Shown: positions 42,209 through 52,045, counted from the first letter of the stretch. The stretch is DNA of 64,000 nt from Pararhizobium sp. (GCA_017794825.1 CP051237.1:4110501-4174500); one strand, 5' to 3'. Notes: generated by a model from the letters alone, not told the origin. Numbers and translations: made by a program.

Positions 42209-43036
42209 ATGACTGTCGAAACGACGAGCCCGGAGCACCGGACACTGTTTCAGAAACCTAATCTTAAACGCTTTATCCCCGGTCGAAAGCACCAAAGCGT
42301 CATAGCGCTGGTTCTTTTCATGATCACCGTTCTGGCGATCTGGCAGGGCTACTCGCTGGTCATGCCGCCGATCCTGATACCGAGCCCGGAGCGAGTGGTA
42401 TGGCGGTTCTTCACGATGTGGAGCACTCCAGGCTTTCTGACATACGCGGGCATGACTGTTGTGCACGTCCTTGCGTCCGTATTCCTGTCGTTTGTAGTCG
42501 GCAGCGTCATTGCCTTTCTTGCTCACTTTTTCCCCGTTTTGCAGCTTGCCGTCTACAAGCGCGCGGCGCCTTTCATGAACTCCTTTCCGGGCATAGGTTG
42601 GGCTTTTCTGGGCCTGATCTGGTTCGGCATCAACAGCCGGTCGGTGATCTTTTCCGCATCGCTCGCCATGATGCCGCTGGTCATCATCAATGTCGGCGCC
42701 GGGCTGAGGGAACTCGACCGGGATTCAATGGAGATGGCTCAGAGTTTCACCCGAAGTCCGTGGCGGCGAATCTGGCGCGTCATGCTTCCGATGCAGTTCC
42801 CCTACATGTTCGCGGCTTTGCGGCTCTGTTTCGGGCTCTCGTGGCAGATCGTTCTGGTCGTCGAGCTTCTGTGTGGCGCCGCGGGTCTCGGATCCGTCAT
42901 CAATCTGGCGAGACAGCGATATTCGACCGATATGATCTTTGCGACGGTGTTGCTGATCCTCATCGCGGTATTTCTGACGGACCGTCTGATCTTTTCTCGG
43001 CTGCAAGAAAGAATTGGGAAGAAATACGGTGTCTGA
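42209..43036 (+). CDS. ABC importer permease
   Basis: A 275-residue inner-membrane permease with about six helices. EAA loop: MAQSFTRSPWRRIWRVMLPMQFPYMFAALRLCFGLS. The N-terminal cytoplasmic tail has EHRTLFQKPNLKRF. Together with the next gene it forms a two-subunit channel for the importer. The second permease start overlaps its stop codon. Confidence 0.9.
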   Translation: MTVETTSPEHRTLFQKPNLKRFIPGRKHQSVIALVLFMITVLAIWQGYSLVMPPILIPSPERVVWRFFTMWSTPGFLTYAGMTVVHVLASVFLSFVVGSVIAFLAHFFPVLQLAVYKRAAPFMNSFPGIGWAFLGLIWFGINSRSVIFSASLAMMPLVIINVGAGLRELDRDSMEMAQSFTRSPWRRIWRVMLPMQFPYMFAALRLCFGLSWQIVLVVELLCGAAGLGSVINLARQRYSTDMIFATVLLILIAVFLTDRLIFSRLQERIGKKYGV

Positions 43037-43844
43037 TGCGCGCGGCGGCTTCATGAAGTTTTATCCTTGGAACCGGCGTATCGCCGACCTTCTGGTGGTG
43101 GCCGCGCTGGCGGCCTGGTGGCTGTCGTCGCAGCTGTTGCCGGAAGGCATAGTCCCTGGTCTTGGCGATCTGGCGGTGACTACTTTCCAGTTGCTGACCA
43201 GCGCAGACTTCTGGAGAAATGCCGGGATATCTGCCTCCCGAATCTTCGGAGCGGTGATCATCGCGACCCTGCTCGGCACCGCGATTGGAATTATGCCGCG
43301 CTACCTGCCCTGGACCAGCCGGATTGTCGATGACGCGCTCGTTCCATTTTTCAGTTCCTTTCCTGGTATCGCGTGGGCAATCCTTGGCACAGTGTGGTTC
43401 GGGGTAACATCCACTGCGGTTCTGATCATTCAGGTGCTGATCGTACTGCCCTTCGCTCTCGTGAATGTTGCCGAAGGCGCGAAGATGGTTGGCGATGAAG
43501 AACTGGAAATGGGGCGGTCCTTCAGTCGCAACAGACTGGCGCTCTTCTGGCGTATCGAACTGCCTTTGCTTAGCCCGTTCATCATGGCGTCCGTTCGCAT
43601 TTCCTATGGCGTGTGCTGGAAAATCAGCCTGATAGCGGAACTGTTCGGCGCGCGATCCGGACTGGGATTCCTCATGCAACTTTCACAGGATCTTGGCCGC
43701 GTCGATCGCATCATAAGCATCTGTATCATTGTGGTCGCTTTCGTCATTCTCGGTGAGCGCCTCATACTAGATCCGCTGAGCCGGTGGGTGGTCAAGGGCG
43801 CTGCCGTCGCCGACCTCAAAGCCCAAGCGAAGGCACAGACGTGA
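43029..43844 (+). CDS. ABC importer permease, second subunit
   Basis: A 271-residue permease from GTG 43029, overlapping the first permease by eight bases. EAA loop MGRSFSRNRLALFWRIELPLLSPFIMASVRISYG. Two different permease chains with one ATPase suggest a heterodimeric channel, less common in this importer family than a homodimer. Confidence 0.88.
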   Translation: MSDARGGFMKFYPWNRRIADLLVVAALAAWWLSSQLLPEGIVPGLGDLAVTTFQLLTSADFWRNAGISASRIFGAVIIATLLGTAIGIMPRYLPWTSRIVDDALVPFFSSFPGIAWAILGTVWFGVTSTAVLIIQVLIVLPFALVNVAEGAKMVGDEELEMGRSFSRNRLALFWRIELPLLSPFIMASVRISYGVCWKISLIAELFGARSGLGFLMQLSQDLGRVDRIISICIIVVAFVILGERLILDPLSRWVVKGAAVADLKAQAKAQT

Positions 43845-44893
43845 GCAAGGTGCTTTGCTGGGGGGGAGGGGCGATCGGTGGCACAGTCGCCGCATTTCTG
43901 GCCCGTGCCGGTCACACGGTCACCGTCGTCGACATTTCAGAATCGCATGTATCGGAGATTCGCGCGAAGGGACTGAGGATAACGGGGCCGGTCGCCGAGT
44001 TCGTGCAACCGCTGGACATTCGACATCCGTCCGAACTCGATGGCAAATGGAAGACGGTTCTGCTCTCCGTGAAGGCGCAATTCACGTTGGAAGCCTGCAA
44101 GGAATTGCTGCCGCATCTGGGCGACAACGGATATGTCGTATCGCTTCAGAACGGCCTTTGCGAAAAAATTATCTCCGACCGCGTTGGACAAGACCGCACG
44201 ATCGGCGCGTTAGTGGGGTTTGCTGCAGACATGCTCGAACCCGGTGTGGTGCGTTTTGGCGCACGCGCCAAATTCAGCATCGGCGAACTCGACGGCAAAG
44301 ACACTCCCCGCCTGTGTGGTTTGCGTGATCTGCTGTCTGATTTCGAGCCCGACGTAGAGATGTCCCCGGACATCTATGGCGACCTTTGGGGAAAGATGGG
44401 ATTCATCGCCCTGCTTTATGGAACGACTCTCGGGACGTCTCCCATCATATCGCTATGGTCCGACCGGAAGCTGTTCCCGGTGTGGCGCGCACTCGTCTCC
44501 GAGATCACCGAGACGGCATATGCACAGTCGATCAGGCCTCGGCCGATAGACGGACTTGAGCCGGATGCATTTCGCACGAATGCGCCATCGGAGGCAGCGC
44601 GCAAAAGTCTCGCGGCGACAGTGGATTTCATGCGCCACAGTCCGAAGTCCCACTCCGGAATGTGGCGCGATATTGCCATTCACAAACGAAGAACCGAAGC
44701 GGATACGCAGTTGCCGCCGGTAATACAACTGTCGAAAAAACACGGTGTCGAGGCGCCGACGCTTCGTGAGCTTTACCGGATCTACCGAAAGGTCGAGCGC
44801 CAGGAGACGCCGCAAAACGACGCCCTGATATCAGACCTTTTGCCGGCAGCACTCGTATCGCCCGTGAACAGGCAGGTCGGGAGCAGCGCATGA
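43841..44893 (+). CDS. Ketopantoate-reductase-like (PanE/ApbA) dehydrogenase
   Basis: A 350-residue protein from GTG 43841, overlapping the permease stop as GTGA. The N-terminal Rossmann loop is CWGGGAIGGTVAAFLARAGHTVTVVD. TVLLSVKAQFTLEACKELLPHLGDNGYVVSLQNGLCEK follows the PanE pattern, and the C-terminal domain is helical. Because it is embedded in a catabolic operon between importer and amidohydrolase genes, it more likely reduces or oxidises a pathway 2-keto/2-hydroxy acid than serves pantothenate synthesis. Confidence 0.82.
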   Translation: MSKVLCWGGGAIGGTVAAFLARAGHTVTVVDISESHVSEIRAKGLRITGPVAEFVQPLDIRHPSELDGKWKTVLLSVKAQFTLEACKELLPHLGDNGYVVSLQNGLCEKIISDRVGQDRTIGALVGFAADMLEPGVVRFGARAKFSIGELDGKDTPRLCGLRDLLSDFEPDVEMSPDIYGDLWGKMGFIALLYGTTLGTSPIISLWSDRKLFPVWRALVSEITETAYAQSIRPRPIDGLEPDAFRTNAPSEAARKSLAATVDFMRHSPKSHSGMWRDIAIHKRRTEADTQLPPVIQLSKKHGVEAPTLRELYRIYRKVERQETPQNDALISDLLPAALVSPVNRQVGSSA

Positions 44894-46347
44894 TCAATAT
44901 GTCGGCCCCTACAGCAAAATCCCGTATCTTTTCGTATCTCGACAACAACGCTGATGCGTTCGCCCGTCTTTCGGACGCCATTTTCTATTTTGGCGAGCTG
45001 GGCATGCAGGAATACCGTTCAGCCGAGTTGATGTGCTCCCTGCTCGAAGACGCCGGCTTCGATGTCGAGCGCAATCCATCCGGTTTCGAAACCGGTTTCG
45101 TCGCGACGTTCGGTAGCGGCTCGCCGGTCGTAGCTATCCATACGGAGTATGACGCCAATCCAAGCAATTCCCAGATCTCCGGAGTGTCGGACAGGTCGGA
45201 GATCGTGCCGGGAGCGCCTGGTCACTGCGAGGGACACAATGTCAACGCCGCCGTCATGGTGAGCGCCGCGATTGCGCTCGCGCGCACCTTGGCGGATAGC
45301 GAACTTGAAGGCCGCATCAAGATAGTCGGCGCGCCAGCCGAGGAGCAATTAATCAGCCGCCCCTATTACGTGAGGGACGGCTATTTCGACGATGTGGATA
45401 TCGCCCTCCATCCGCATATCCTTGATCGTTTCGACGCCGAGCATGGCCTTATCCAGGCTTCCGCCATCTCGGTGGATTTCGATTTTCACGGCCAGGCGGC
45501 CCATGCGGCCATGGCGCCGTGGGACGGCCGCGACGCTTTGGATGCCCTGATGCTCATGGACAATGGCATGGCGCAGTTCCGGGAACACATGGAGCCGGGT
45601 CTTACAATGCACCGTGTTGTCACTGAAGGCGGTGAGCAACCGAATGTCATACCGGCGAAAACGTCTGCCTGGTGGTATTTTCGCGGCCCTTCCGCGACGG
45701 TAGTCGCGCCACTTTTCGATAAGGCCAGGAAGATTGCCGAGGGCGCCTGCCTGATGACAGGTTGCTCCTTTTCGACCAGAGTTCGCGCTGCTGTCTGGCC
45801 AGTGCTTCTGGACGAAACGGTAGCGAAGGTCATTCATGACAATATTGCGCTTGTCGGAATGCCAGACTGGACTGATGAGGAACGGGGATTCGCCCGAGAA
45901 CTGCAGGCAAAGGCGGGAAAGGCCGAAACCGGCCTGGTTTCTGATGTGACTCCCTTCAAGGGTCCTGCACAACAGATTCCTGCGTCAAACGACTGTGGCG
46001 ACGTGTCCTGGAAGGTCCCTATGGGCCGCGTCTGGTTTCCGGCGAATGTTCCAGGCGTACCGTTTCACCACTGGGCGGCGGGCGCGGCTCTGGCTACATC
46101 CATCGCCCACAAAGGCGGTCTTGCCGGGGCCAAAGCGCTTGCCGCAACAGTGGTCGATTATTTCCTCGATCCGGAATTGCTCGAGAGAACGAGGTCCAGT
46201 TTTTCCGAGGCGACGAATGGCGTCGAATATTTTCCTCTGATCGGTCTCGATCAGGCACCCCCCAAGGAACTCAACCGCGACTTGATGGACCGCTTCAGGC
46301 CGTTGATGGAACAGCATTACCCAATCCAGATCCCGCGTTTCAAGTAA
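44890..46347 (+). CDS. M20-family amidohydrolase (AbgB-like)
   Basis: A 485-residue metallopeptidase-fold amidohydrolase whose start overlaps the previous gene as ATGA. VAIHTEYDANPSNSQIS and GAPGHCEGHNVNAAVM carry metal ligands; GAPAEEQL carries the catalytic Glu; SVDFDFHGQAAHAAMAPWDGRDALDALML is the dimerisation (lid) domain and FHHWAAGAALATSIAHKG carries the last His. AbgB-like enzymes cleave amides of amino acids with aromatic acids. Here it probably opens an amide in the imported compound (inference). Confidence 0.87.
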   Translation: MINMSAPTAKSRIFSYLDNNADAFARLSDAIFYFGELGMQEYRSAELMCSLLEDAGFDVERNPSGFETGFVATFGSGSPVVAIHTEYDANPSNSQISGVSDRSEIVPGAPGHCEGHNVNAAVMVSAAIALARTLADSELEGRIKIVGAPAEEQLISRPYYVRDGYFDDVDIALHPHILDRFDAEHGLIQASAISVDFDFHGQAAHAAMAPWDGRDALDALMLMDNGMAQFREHMEPGLTMHRVVTEGGEQPNVIPAKTSAWWYFRGPSATVVAPLFDKARKIAEGACLMTGCSFSTRVRAAVWPVLLDETVAKVIHDNIALVGMPDWTDEERGFARELQAKAGKAETGLVSDVTPFKGPAQQIPASNDCGDVSWKVPMGRVWFPANVPGVPFHHWAAGAALATSIAHKGGLAGAKALAATVVDYFLDPELLERTRSSFSEATNGVEYFPLIGLDQAPPKELNRDLMDRFRPLMEQHYPIQIPRFK

Positions 46348-46373
46348 ATGCTTGGCAATTTGAGGAGCAACAC

Positions 46374-47231
46374 ATGTCCTATCGTGATCACACCCGAAAA
46401 AACTGGCGCCTGCCGAACGACGCCAAAATAGCTGTCTCGGTGAATCTGGCTCTCGAAGCCTTTCAGCGGAGGAGCCAGATCACACTTGAGGCCAGGGCCG
46501 ACAAGGTTGATCATTTCTCGCTTTCCTACGCTGCCTATGGCGCGCGCGCAGGCGTCTGGCGGATACTGGAGACCCTGGAGGAACTCGGCCTGAAGGCTTC
46601 CATGTCTACCAACGGGCGCGCCGCCGAACTCTATCCGGAAGCAGTGCGGGCGGTAGCTGATGCGGGCCACGAACTTGTCGGGCATGGCTGGGAGAACGAT
46701 GTCACCATGCCTGACAACGACCCCGAAGCGGAACGCGACGAGATACGGCGAGTAACGCAAGCCATCGAGAAGGCGGGCGGAGTGCGGCCAGTCGGATGGA
46801 CCAGTCCCGGCTCCGCGGGATCCGCCAATACATATTCGCTCCTGGCCGGTGAGGGTTACATTTGGAACGGCGACGTGGCCGATGACGACTTGCCCTACAG
46901 TCGACAAACCGAAAACGGCCCTATCATGATGATGCCGCGGGTGAACATGCCGCAGAACGATCTCATCATGTGGGTCCTGGGGCGTGGGTCGCCGGAGGTC
47001 ATGTACGAGAATTTCAAGGACACTTTCGACCAGTTATACGGCGAAGGCGTGAAGGGCCGGCCGGGATGGGTGGAGATTGTTATGCATACGCAGATGGGAG
47101 GGCGTCCGACGCTTATCCCGATGCTTAAACGCTGCATCGCCTATGCGCGTCAACATGATGACGTCTGGTTCTGCCGGAAGGGCGATCTTGCTCGCTGGGC
47201 CGCAAAACTCGAGGGGCTAGATATCGAGTGA
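46374..47231 (+). CDS. Polysaccharide-deacetylase-fold hydrolase (PuuE/cyclic-imide-hydrolase-like)
   Basis: A 285-residue NodB-homology protein. KIAVSVNLALEAFQRRS replaces the classical TFDDG start. Further blocks are RAAELYPEAVRAVADAGHELVGHGWENDV, GWTSPGSAGSANTYSLLAGEGYIWNGDVADDDLPY and VEIVMHTQMGGRPTLIPMLKR. This variation is that of metabolic members such as the PuuE allantoinase and cyclic imide hydrolases rather than chitin or peptidoglycan deacetylases. AGGAG precedes the start. Together with the M20 enzyme it points to a nitrogen-containing, perhaps cyclic amide, substrate. Confidence 0.78.
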   Translation: MSYRDHTRKNWRLPNDAKIAVSVNLALEAFQRRSQITLEARADKVDHFSLSYAAYGARAGVWRILETLEELGLKASMSTNGRAAELYPEAVRAVADAGHELVGHGWENDVTMPDNDPEAERDEIRRVTQAIEKAGGVRPVGWTSPGSAGSANTYSLLAGEGYIWNGDVADDDLPYSRQTENGPIMMMPRVNMPQNDLIMWVLGRGSPEVMYENFKDTFDQLYGEGVKGRPGWVEIVMHTQMGGRPTLIPMLKRCIAYARQHDDVWFCRKGDLARWAAKLEGLDIE

Positions 47232-47305
47232 TCAAGCCGCTGACAACTTGATGGTTCCCGCTCTGTTTTCGAATTTGCCGCGCCTCGAAACGCGGCGAAT
47301 TCCTG

Positions 47306-48208
47306 TCACCCGTTGACCGGGTTCTGCGTGCACATTGTCTCCTTTACTTGATCGCGCCATTCGCTTGCCGAGATCTGGAAACGTTGCTTGAAAGCAGATG
47401 AAAAATGCGTCTGGCTGCGAAAGCCGCATCTGTAGGCCACCTCCCGAATTTGCAGTCTGGACGTTTGGGGGTTGGCGAGCGCGCTCCTGGCCAGGTCGAG
47501 CCTTGTACTGCGCAGGAATTTGCAGACTGAATCGTCCGAGCCATGAAATATCTTGTGCAGGTATCGAACAGACATGCACAGGGCGTCCGCGACCTTCCGG
47601 GGCGTCAGGTCAGGGTCCGAAGCATGGCTCCTTATGTAGGACTTGCAGAGTTCGTAGACGTCGCCGCGTTTCGCGCTCCCGGCCGCCGTCGTTTCAGTTT
47701 CAAAGGCGAGGCAAACAAATTCCGCCAACTGGGATGAATAGGCATATGCAAGCGGCTGGGGAATCAACCGGATTTCCCGCGCAAGACTACGGACAAGACT
47801 GATGATAATTCGCCATGGGGAACTGGCGCAGCAGTGACTTTGACCTAGCACCGTCCGAACGTTTCGCAGGCGTGTCTCGATCATGAAGGCCGGAATGATG
47901 AGCCCGGTAAATTGACTGTTTCGGGTGTCGTCGAGGCTGAGTTGACTACCGAAGCAGAACATCGCCGCATGCCCTGCTGGCAGCGTAAGCGCATTGCCAT
48001 CGGCGTTCAGACGCACCGACCCTGCGTGGACGAGAAGCAGAATATACTGACCGTTTTGCGTTTGAGCCGGTCCTGAACTTTTGGAAGGGACACTGTGCCG
48101 ACTGCTGTCGAATGGACGCACGCCGGTCAGTATTTCGATACTCCCCAGACTTGGCGCAGGAGCTGCAGAGGTATGTGTAGGGTGTGTCGCGTGAGCGAGT
48201 CCAGGCAT
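47306..48208 (-). CDS. AraC-family transcriptional regulator
   Basis: A 300-residue regulator from ATG 48208 behind AAGAGGG. The N-terminal part is a cupin-like sensing domain (GQYILLLVHAGSVRLNADGNALTLPAGHAAMFCFGSQ). The C-terminal two-HTH domain reads LTPRKVADALCMSVRYLHKIFHGSDDSVCKFLRSTRLDLARSALANP and IREVAYRCGFRSQTHFSSAFKQRFQISASEWRDQ. It is divergent from the flavin reductase gene and a likely activator of that gene or the surrounding operons. Confidence 0.88.
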   Translation of the reverse strand: MPGLAHATHPTHTSAAPAPSLGSIEILTGVRPFDSSRHSVPSKSSGPAQTQNGQYILLLVHAGSVRLNADGNALTLPAGHAAMFCFGSQLSLDDTRNSQFTGLIIPAFMIETRLRNVRTVLGQSHCCASSPWRIIISLVRSLAREIRLIPQPLAYAYSSQLAEFVCLAFETETTAAGSAKRGDVYELCKSYIRSHASDPDLTPRKVADALCMSVRYLHKIFHGSDDSVCKFLRSTRLDLARSALANPQTSRLQIREVAYRCGFRSQTHFSSAFKQRFQISASEWRDQVKETMCTQNPVNG

Positions 48209-48345
48209 CGTAAAACCCTCTTGATGAAAAGTATTTATACATATAGTATCTACACATATTATATTGAGCGTCAATCATCGGATGATCCGGATACAGGCGC
48301 GCTCCTGGACTTCTTCCCAAGTCGATCACATGGAAAGGACGCAGC

Positions 48346-48864
48346 ATGAACCATTCGCTCCCCGCCTGCAGCCAGCACGATGCAGCCGTTCTCAGTTCCG
48401 AAAGCTTTCGTGGATTGATGCAAACCTTCGCTTCCAGCGTCAGCGTCATAACGGCTGCACACGAGGGGAGACTTTACGGTCTGACGGTGACGACGGCCAC
48501 AAGTGTCAGCGCTGAACCGCCGTCGATGCTGATCATGGTCAACCGTTCTTCCAGAAGCTATCAGGCGATCGCGGCTTCAAATTCCTTCGCGATCAATGTT
48601 CTGGCCGAAGGGCAGGAGGAAATCGGAACGGTGTTCGCCTCAAAGTCCGAAGACAAGTTTTCGGGTCTTGATTATAAATTCGGCGTGACCGGTTCACCCG
48701 TTCTGAAGGGGGCGAGCGCTCACCTTGAATGCCGGATTGTAACCAGTTTCGAATACGCCACCCACTCGATATTTATAGGGCAGGTCGTGGCCGGTCAGGC
48801 AGGTAGTCTATTCCCGCTCCTGTACCACGGCCGAGCCTATGCGTCGTTACAGCGGCAGAAGTAG
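48346..48864 (+). CDS. Flavin reductase (HpaC-like)
   Basis: A 172-residue split-barrel flavin reductase. The first block is FRGLMQTFASSVSVITAAHEGRLYGLTVTTATSVSAEPPSMLIMVNRSSRSYQAI, followed by FAINVLAEGQEEIGTVFASKSEDKF and FIGQVVAGQAGSLFPLLYHGRAYASL. Such enzymes reduce FMN or FAD with NAD(P)H for a partner monooxygenase, here probably the LLM enzyme at 36.1-37.2 kb. Divergent from the AraC gene across an AT-rich 137-bp promoter region. Confidence 0.9.
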   Translation: MNHSLPACSQHDAAVLSSESFRGLMQTFASSVSVITAAHEGRLYGLTVTTATSVSAEPPSMLIMVNRSSRSYQAIAASNSFAINVLAEGQEEIGTVFASKSEDKFSGLDYKFGVTGSPVLKGASAHLECRIVTSFEYATHSIFIGQVVAGQAGSLFPLLYHGRAYASLQRQK

Positions 48865-48875
48865 AGAGCGTTCGC

Positions 48876-49901
48876 TCAGAGGATATCGAATGAGGCGTAG
48901 TCTGCTTCCTGCTGTATGCTCACAGGCGCGCCATCCCAGCTGAAATCGTCGAGATTTCTGATTTCCGCAGGAGCGAATTTCAAAATCAGGAAATCTCTCA
49001 GGCGCTTGGCCGACGGGGAGAGATAGCCGTCCAGCGGCCAACCCAGCCGGATCTGATCACCGATATCGGGTATCGGAAGGGGGATAGGGCGTATGGCGGA
49101 GTGGCTGATGTGCTGAACAACTTCGCTCGGCAGGATAGTCAGACGAGGCGAATGGCGCATCATGGAGATGCTCAAAAGTAGAGAATTGGTTTCTATGTAA
49201 TCCTCGGGGAACTCGAGTTTTTGTTCCTTGAGGATACGCTCTAAGTGGGCGCGGGTGCGCGTTCCCGGCGGCGTCACACACCATGAAGCCTGAACCGCCT
49301 CGGCCCATGTTGGATTTGCCTGCTCGAGAAGGGGATGGCCGGCGCTTGCGGCGAGCGTGTGTGCGGTGCTGCGCAAGGCCACGCTTTCCAGATTGATTGC
49401 TATTTCTTTTTCATTGAGCGGACTTACCACCAGGTTGAGTGTTCTGTTTTGCAGATGCTCGGCAATCTCGCTGTAGGAAGCGTCAACCACCTTGACCACC
49501 ACCCTGGGATAAAGCGTCTTGAATTCGGCAAGAGCCTGCGCCAAGCTGGGAACGAGGGAATGCGTTCGCATTCCGACGACCACCTGCCCGGCAAGTCCTT
49601 CCAGACGCAGACTGATTTCATCATTCAGCGCGTCGATTATTTCCAAGATCTTGTTTGCCGCAGAAAGGATGCGTTCGCCGATTTCTGTTGGCTGCCAGCG
49701 TTCCACGTCATGGCGAAAAAGCTGCATGCCGAGGAGATCTTCCACCTCAGCCTTGGCCTTGGATACTGCAGCCTGAGTGATCCCCAACTCCTCTGCAGCC
49801 CCGTTGACTGACCGGGTTCGCGAGATCGTCTGTAGCAACCTCAGATGCCTGATTTTCAGACGCTGCTGCAAAAAGTTAGCGTTTATCTTTCGCGTCGTCA
49901 C
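48876..49901 (-). CDS. LysR-family transcriptional regulator
   Basis: A 341-residue regulator. The HTH domain at residues ~15-75 reads LKIRHLRLLQTISRTRSVNGAAEELGITQAAVSKAKAEVEDLLGMQLFRHDVERWQPTEIGERIL, followed by the two-lobed effector domain (VVVGMRTHSLVPSLAQALAEFKTLYPRVVVKVV). The substitution of the usual Ser-x-x-Ile by AVSKAKAEVEDLLG is a normal GbpR-type variation. It converges with the flavin reductase gene. Confidence 0.88.
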   Translation of the reverse strand: MTTRKINANFLQQRLKIRHLRLLQTISRTRSVNGAAEELGITQAAVSKAKAEVEDLLGMQLFRHDVERWQPTEIGERILSAANKILEIIDALNDEISLRLEGLAGQVVVGMRTHSLVPSLAQALAEFKTLYPRVVVKVVDASYSEIAEHLQNRTLNLVVSPLNEKEIAINLESVALRSTAHTLAASAGHPLLEQANPTWAEAVQASWCVTPPGTRTRAHLERILKEQKLEFPEDYIETNSLLLSISMMRHSPRLTILPSEVVQHISHSAIRPIPLPIPDIGDQIRLGWPLDGYLSPSAKRLRDFLILKFAPAEIRNLDDFSWDGAPVSIQQEADYASFDIL

Positions 49902-50022
49902 ATTACTTCGCCGACGAGTTCACCATATGGTTATAAACTGCTATCACTTTATATAGAAGTGTTCAACATCGAAGCGGCGGCGGAAGAGTTTGGACATCCG
50001 TGTTCGCCCGACGTTGCGCAGG

Positions 50023-51009
50023 TCACAACTCAGGCGGCAGGTAGCGCTTCGTCCATGTGGATTGTCCGACAGCTATGGTGTCCAGCAGATGAATAATCCT
50101 CAATAAAAGAAGAGACGCGACATCCTTGTCCAGCGAGTTACACATGATCAGGCTCATGTTGAGCGACAGTGCGTCTGTCGCAAGTTCGCGGCAACTGATG
50201 CGGTTCAGGTCAATGTCCTGGTCGAAAAGCCAGCGGGGCGTGATCGTGCAGGCCTTGCCGGAAAGCACCAGCGCTCTCCGGGCTTCGAATGGCTCAAATT
50301 CGGCAACCGGATCGAGCTCCAGTCCTCCGGCGCTGAAATAGGCGTCGATTTTTTCGCGCATCGGGTGCCCCTTGGGTTCCACGACAAGGGGAATGCGCAC
50401 CAGGTTCGTCCGATCGACTATTTCAGACCACCGCAGAAGTTCTTCCGGGCCTACCAATACCAAATTGTCCATAATGAGCGGGAAGGACGGGAAAGTAGTG
50501 TCGAAATCCTCGTTGTAGGTGATGACAGCCTGGATATCGCGCATGGCCAGCATTTCCAGCAGTCTGGAACCGGAATTCTGGCGAATGATAAAACGCATGG
50601 TTTCATCGCTGCCCCCACCGTTCGAGACCAGAAGCGGCATGAGCATCAGGCCGAGGGTAGGTGTGACGCCAAGAGATATCGGCGCCTGTCGCGCCTTTGC
50701 CGGCGCCAAGACATCACGGACTTTCTGAAAAGACTGAAGCGCGTCTACAACGTACGGAAAAAGCGTTTCGCCCTCTCGCGTCAGTTTGACGCCGCGCGGG
50801 TTCCTCCAGAACAACCGGTGGCCGAGCTCCTCTTCAAGTTCCCTGATGCGGGCGCTTAAAGCGGATTGGGAGATGTTCATGCTCTCCGCGGCGCGACTGA
50901 CACTGCGGTTTTCGGCGACTCCCAGAAAATATTGAAGCTGGCGTATGTTCATGTTCGTAATCGAGGTTGTTCGTTGCGAACTTGCACCGTGCGTCGCGTC
51001 AGTTTGCAT
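50023..51009 (-). CDS. LysR-family transcriptional regulator
   Basis: A 328-residue regulator. ATG 51009 with AGGGA at good distance is preferred; ATG 50952 (MNIRQLQYFLGV) would also give a normal LysR protein. HTH: YFLGVAENRSVSRAAESMNISQSALSARIRELEEELGHRLFWRNPRGVKLTREGETLFPYV. It diverges from the class II aldolase gene with a 210-bp shared promoter region, the usual LysR control arrangement. Confidence 0.88.
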   Translation of the reverse strand: MQTDATHGASSQRTTSITNMNIRQLQYFLGVAENRSVSRAAESMNISQSALSARIRELEEELGHRLFWRNPRGVKLTREGETLFPYVVDALQSFQKVRDVLAPAKARQAPISLGVTPTLGLMLMPLLVSNGGGSDETMRFIIRQNSGSRLLEMLAMRDIQAVITYNEDFDTTFPSFPLIMDNLVLVGPEELLRWSEIVDRTNLVRIPLVVEPKGHPMREKIDAYFSAGGLELDPVAEFEPFEARRALVLSGKACTITPRWLFDQDIDLNRISCRELATDALSLNMSLIMCNSLDKDVASLLLLRIIHLLDTIAVGQSTWTKRYLPPEL

Positions 51010-51219
51010 AACATATTCCCTGGTTCAGGGACAATCGCTGCGGTCCTTCACAGGGGCCTGGATTTCGGGTTTTGGTATGTGTCCGTTCTTCAATTGTTGT
51101 TGGACTGGCCTTCCGTATTTCCGCAAAGAATGACCTTGGCGAACCTTTTCGCCCTGGCGATGATTATCGGTGTGAACGTGGTCGTCCGGATGCTTTTCCC
51201 TAATGAGCTCGAACTTTTC

Positions 51220-51957
51220 ATGGAGGCAGAATTGAGCGATGCGATACTGAGAAAAAATACCGTGCGCGATGTCGTACTCGGAAACCGTATTCTTGCGAAC
51301 GAACGAGTTCTGGACGGGTTCGGCCACGTCAGTATTCGCAGTCCTGTTGATCCGGACCGCTTCTTTCTTTCGCGTTCACGCAGCCCCGAAATCGTAACGG
51401 ACAGTGATATCATGGAGTTCGATCTGGACGGGATTCAGATCTCCGAGGATGCGCGAAAACCCTACGCCGAGCGCTTCATCCATGCTGCAATCTACGCAGC
51501 CCGGCCGGACATAAACTCGGTTTCACACCACCACGCTCCGGCTGTCATTCCGTTTTCACTATCCGACGTCCAACTGCGTCCGGCGTTTCACATGGCCGCT
51601 GTGATCGGTGGATCCGTGCCGATCTGGGACAGCCAGCACGAGTTCGGCGACACGAACATGCTGGTCGACAGCCTCGAAATGGGGAGATCCCTCGCCAGGA
51701 CGCTTGGCAATGAAAGCACAGCCCTTCTGCGTGGCCATGGTGCAATTTGCGCCGGCGCGGATGTAAGGGCTCTGTGCGCAATCTCGGTCTACATGCGCGA
51801 CAACGCAGAGCTTATTCTCCGGACACTCCCGATAGGCCTGTCGCAATATCTGACTGAAGGCGAGATCGAGAAAACCCGGGCAACGCTTTTGGCTGACATG
51901 CCTTTGGACCGTGCGTGGGATTACTGGATAGCACGGGCAGGTTTCTCTGGCATGTAG
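51220..51957 (+). CDS. Class II aldolase/adducin-family protein
   Basis: A 245-residue protein from ATG 51220; the open frame reaches much further left but the upstream part has membrane-like and non-family sequence. NRILANERVLDGFGHVSIRSP, the zinc-site motif SVSHHHAPAV and LLRGHGAICAGADVRAL match the fuculose-phosphate-aldolase/RibD-like family. Members also act as decarboxylases and in ring-cleavage chemistry of aromatic acids. A paralog begins at 63899. Confidence 0.8.
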   Translation: MEAELSDAILRKNTVRDVVLGNRILANERVLDGFGHVSIRSPVDPDRFFLSRSRSPEIVTDSDIMEFDLDGIQISEDARKPYAERFIHAAIYAARPDINSVSHHHAPAVIPFSLSDVQLRPAFHMAAVIGGSVPIWDSQHEFGDTNMLVDSLEMGRSLARTLGNESTALLRGHGAICAGADVRALCAISVYMRDNAELILRTLPIGLSQYLTEGEIEKTRATLLADMPLDRAWDYWIARAGFSGM

Positions 51958-52045
51958 CGCGTAGCGACGACCGAGCTTGATCTCCGACAAAATGCCATCT
52001 GCTAATAGAGACGCCCGACCCTGCAGGACCGGGCGACGCACCCTC

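Noticed and set aside
50866..51219. Long N-terminal extension of the class II aldolase
   Set aside because: It overlaps the divergent LysR gene and its promoter; the aldolase family begins near 51220.
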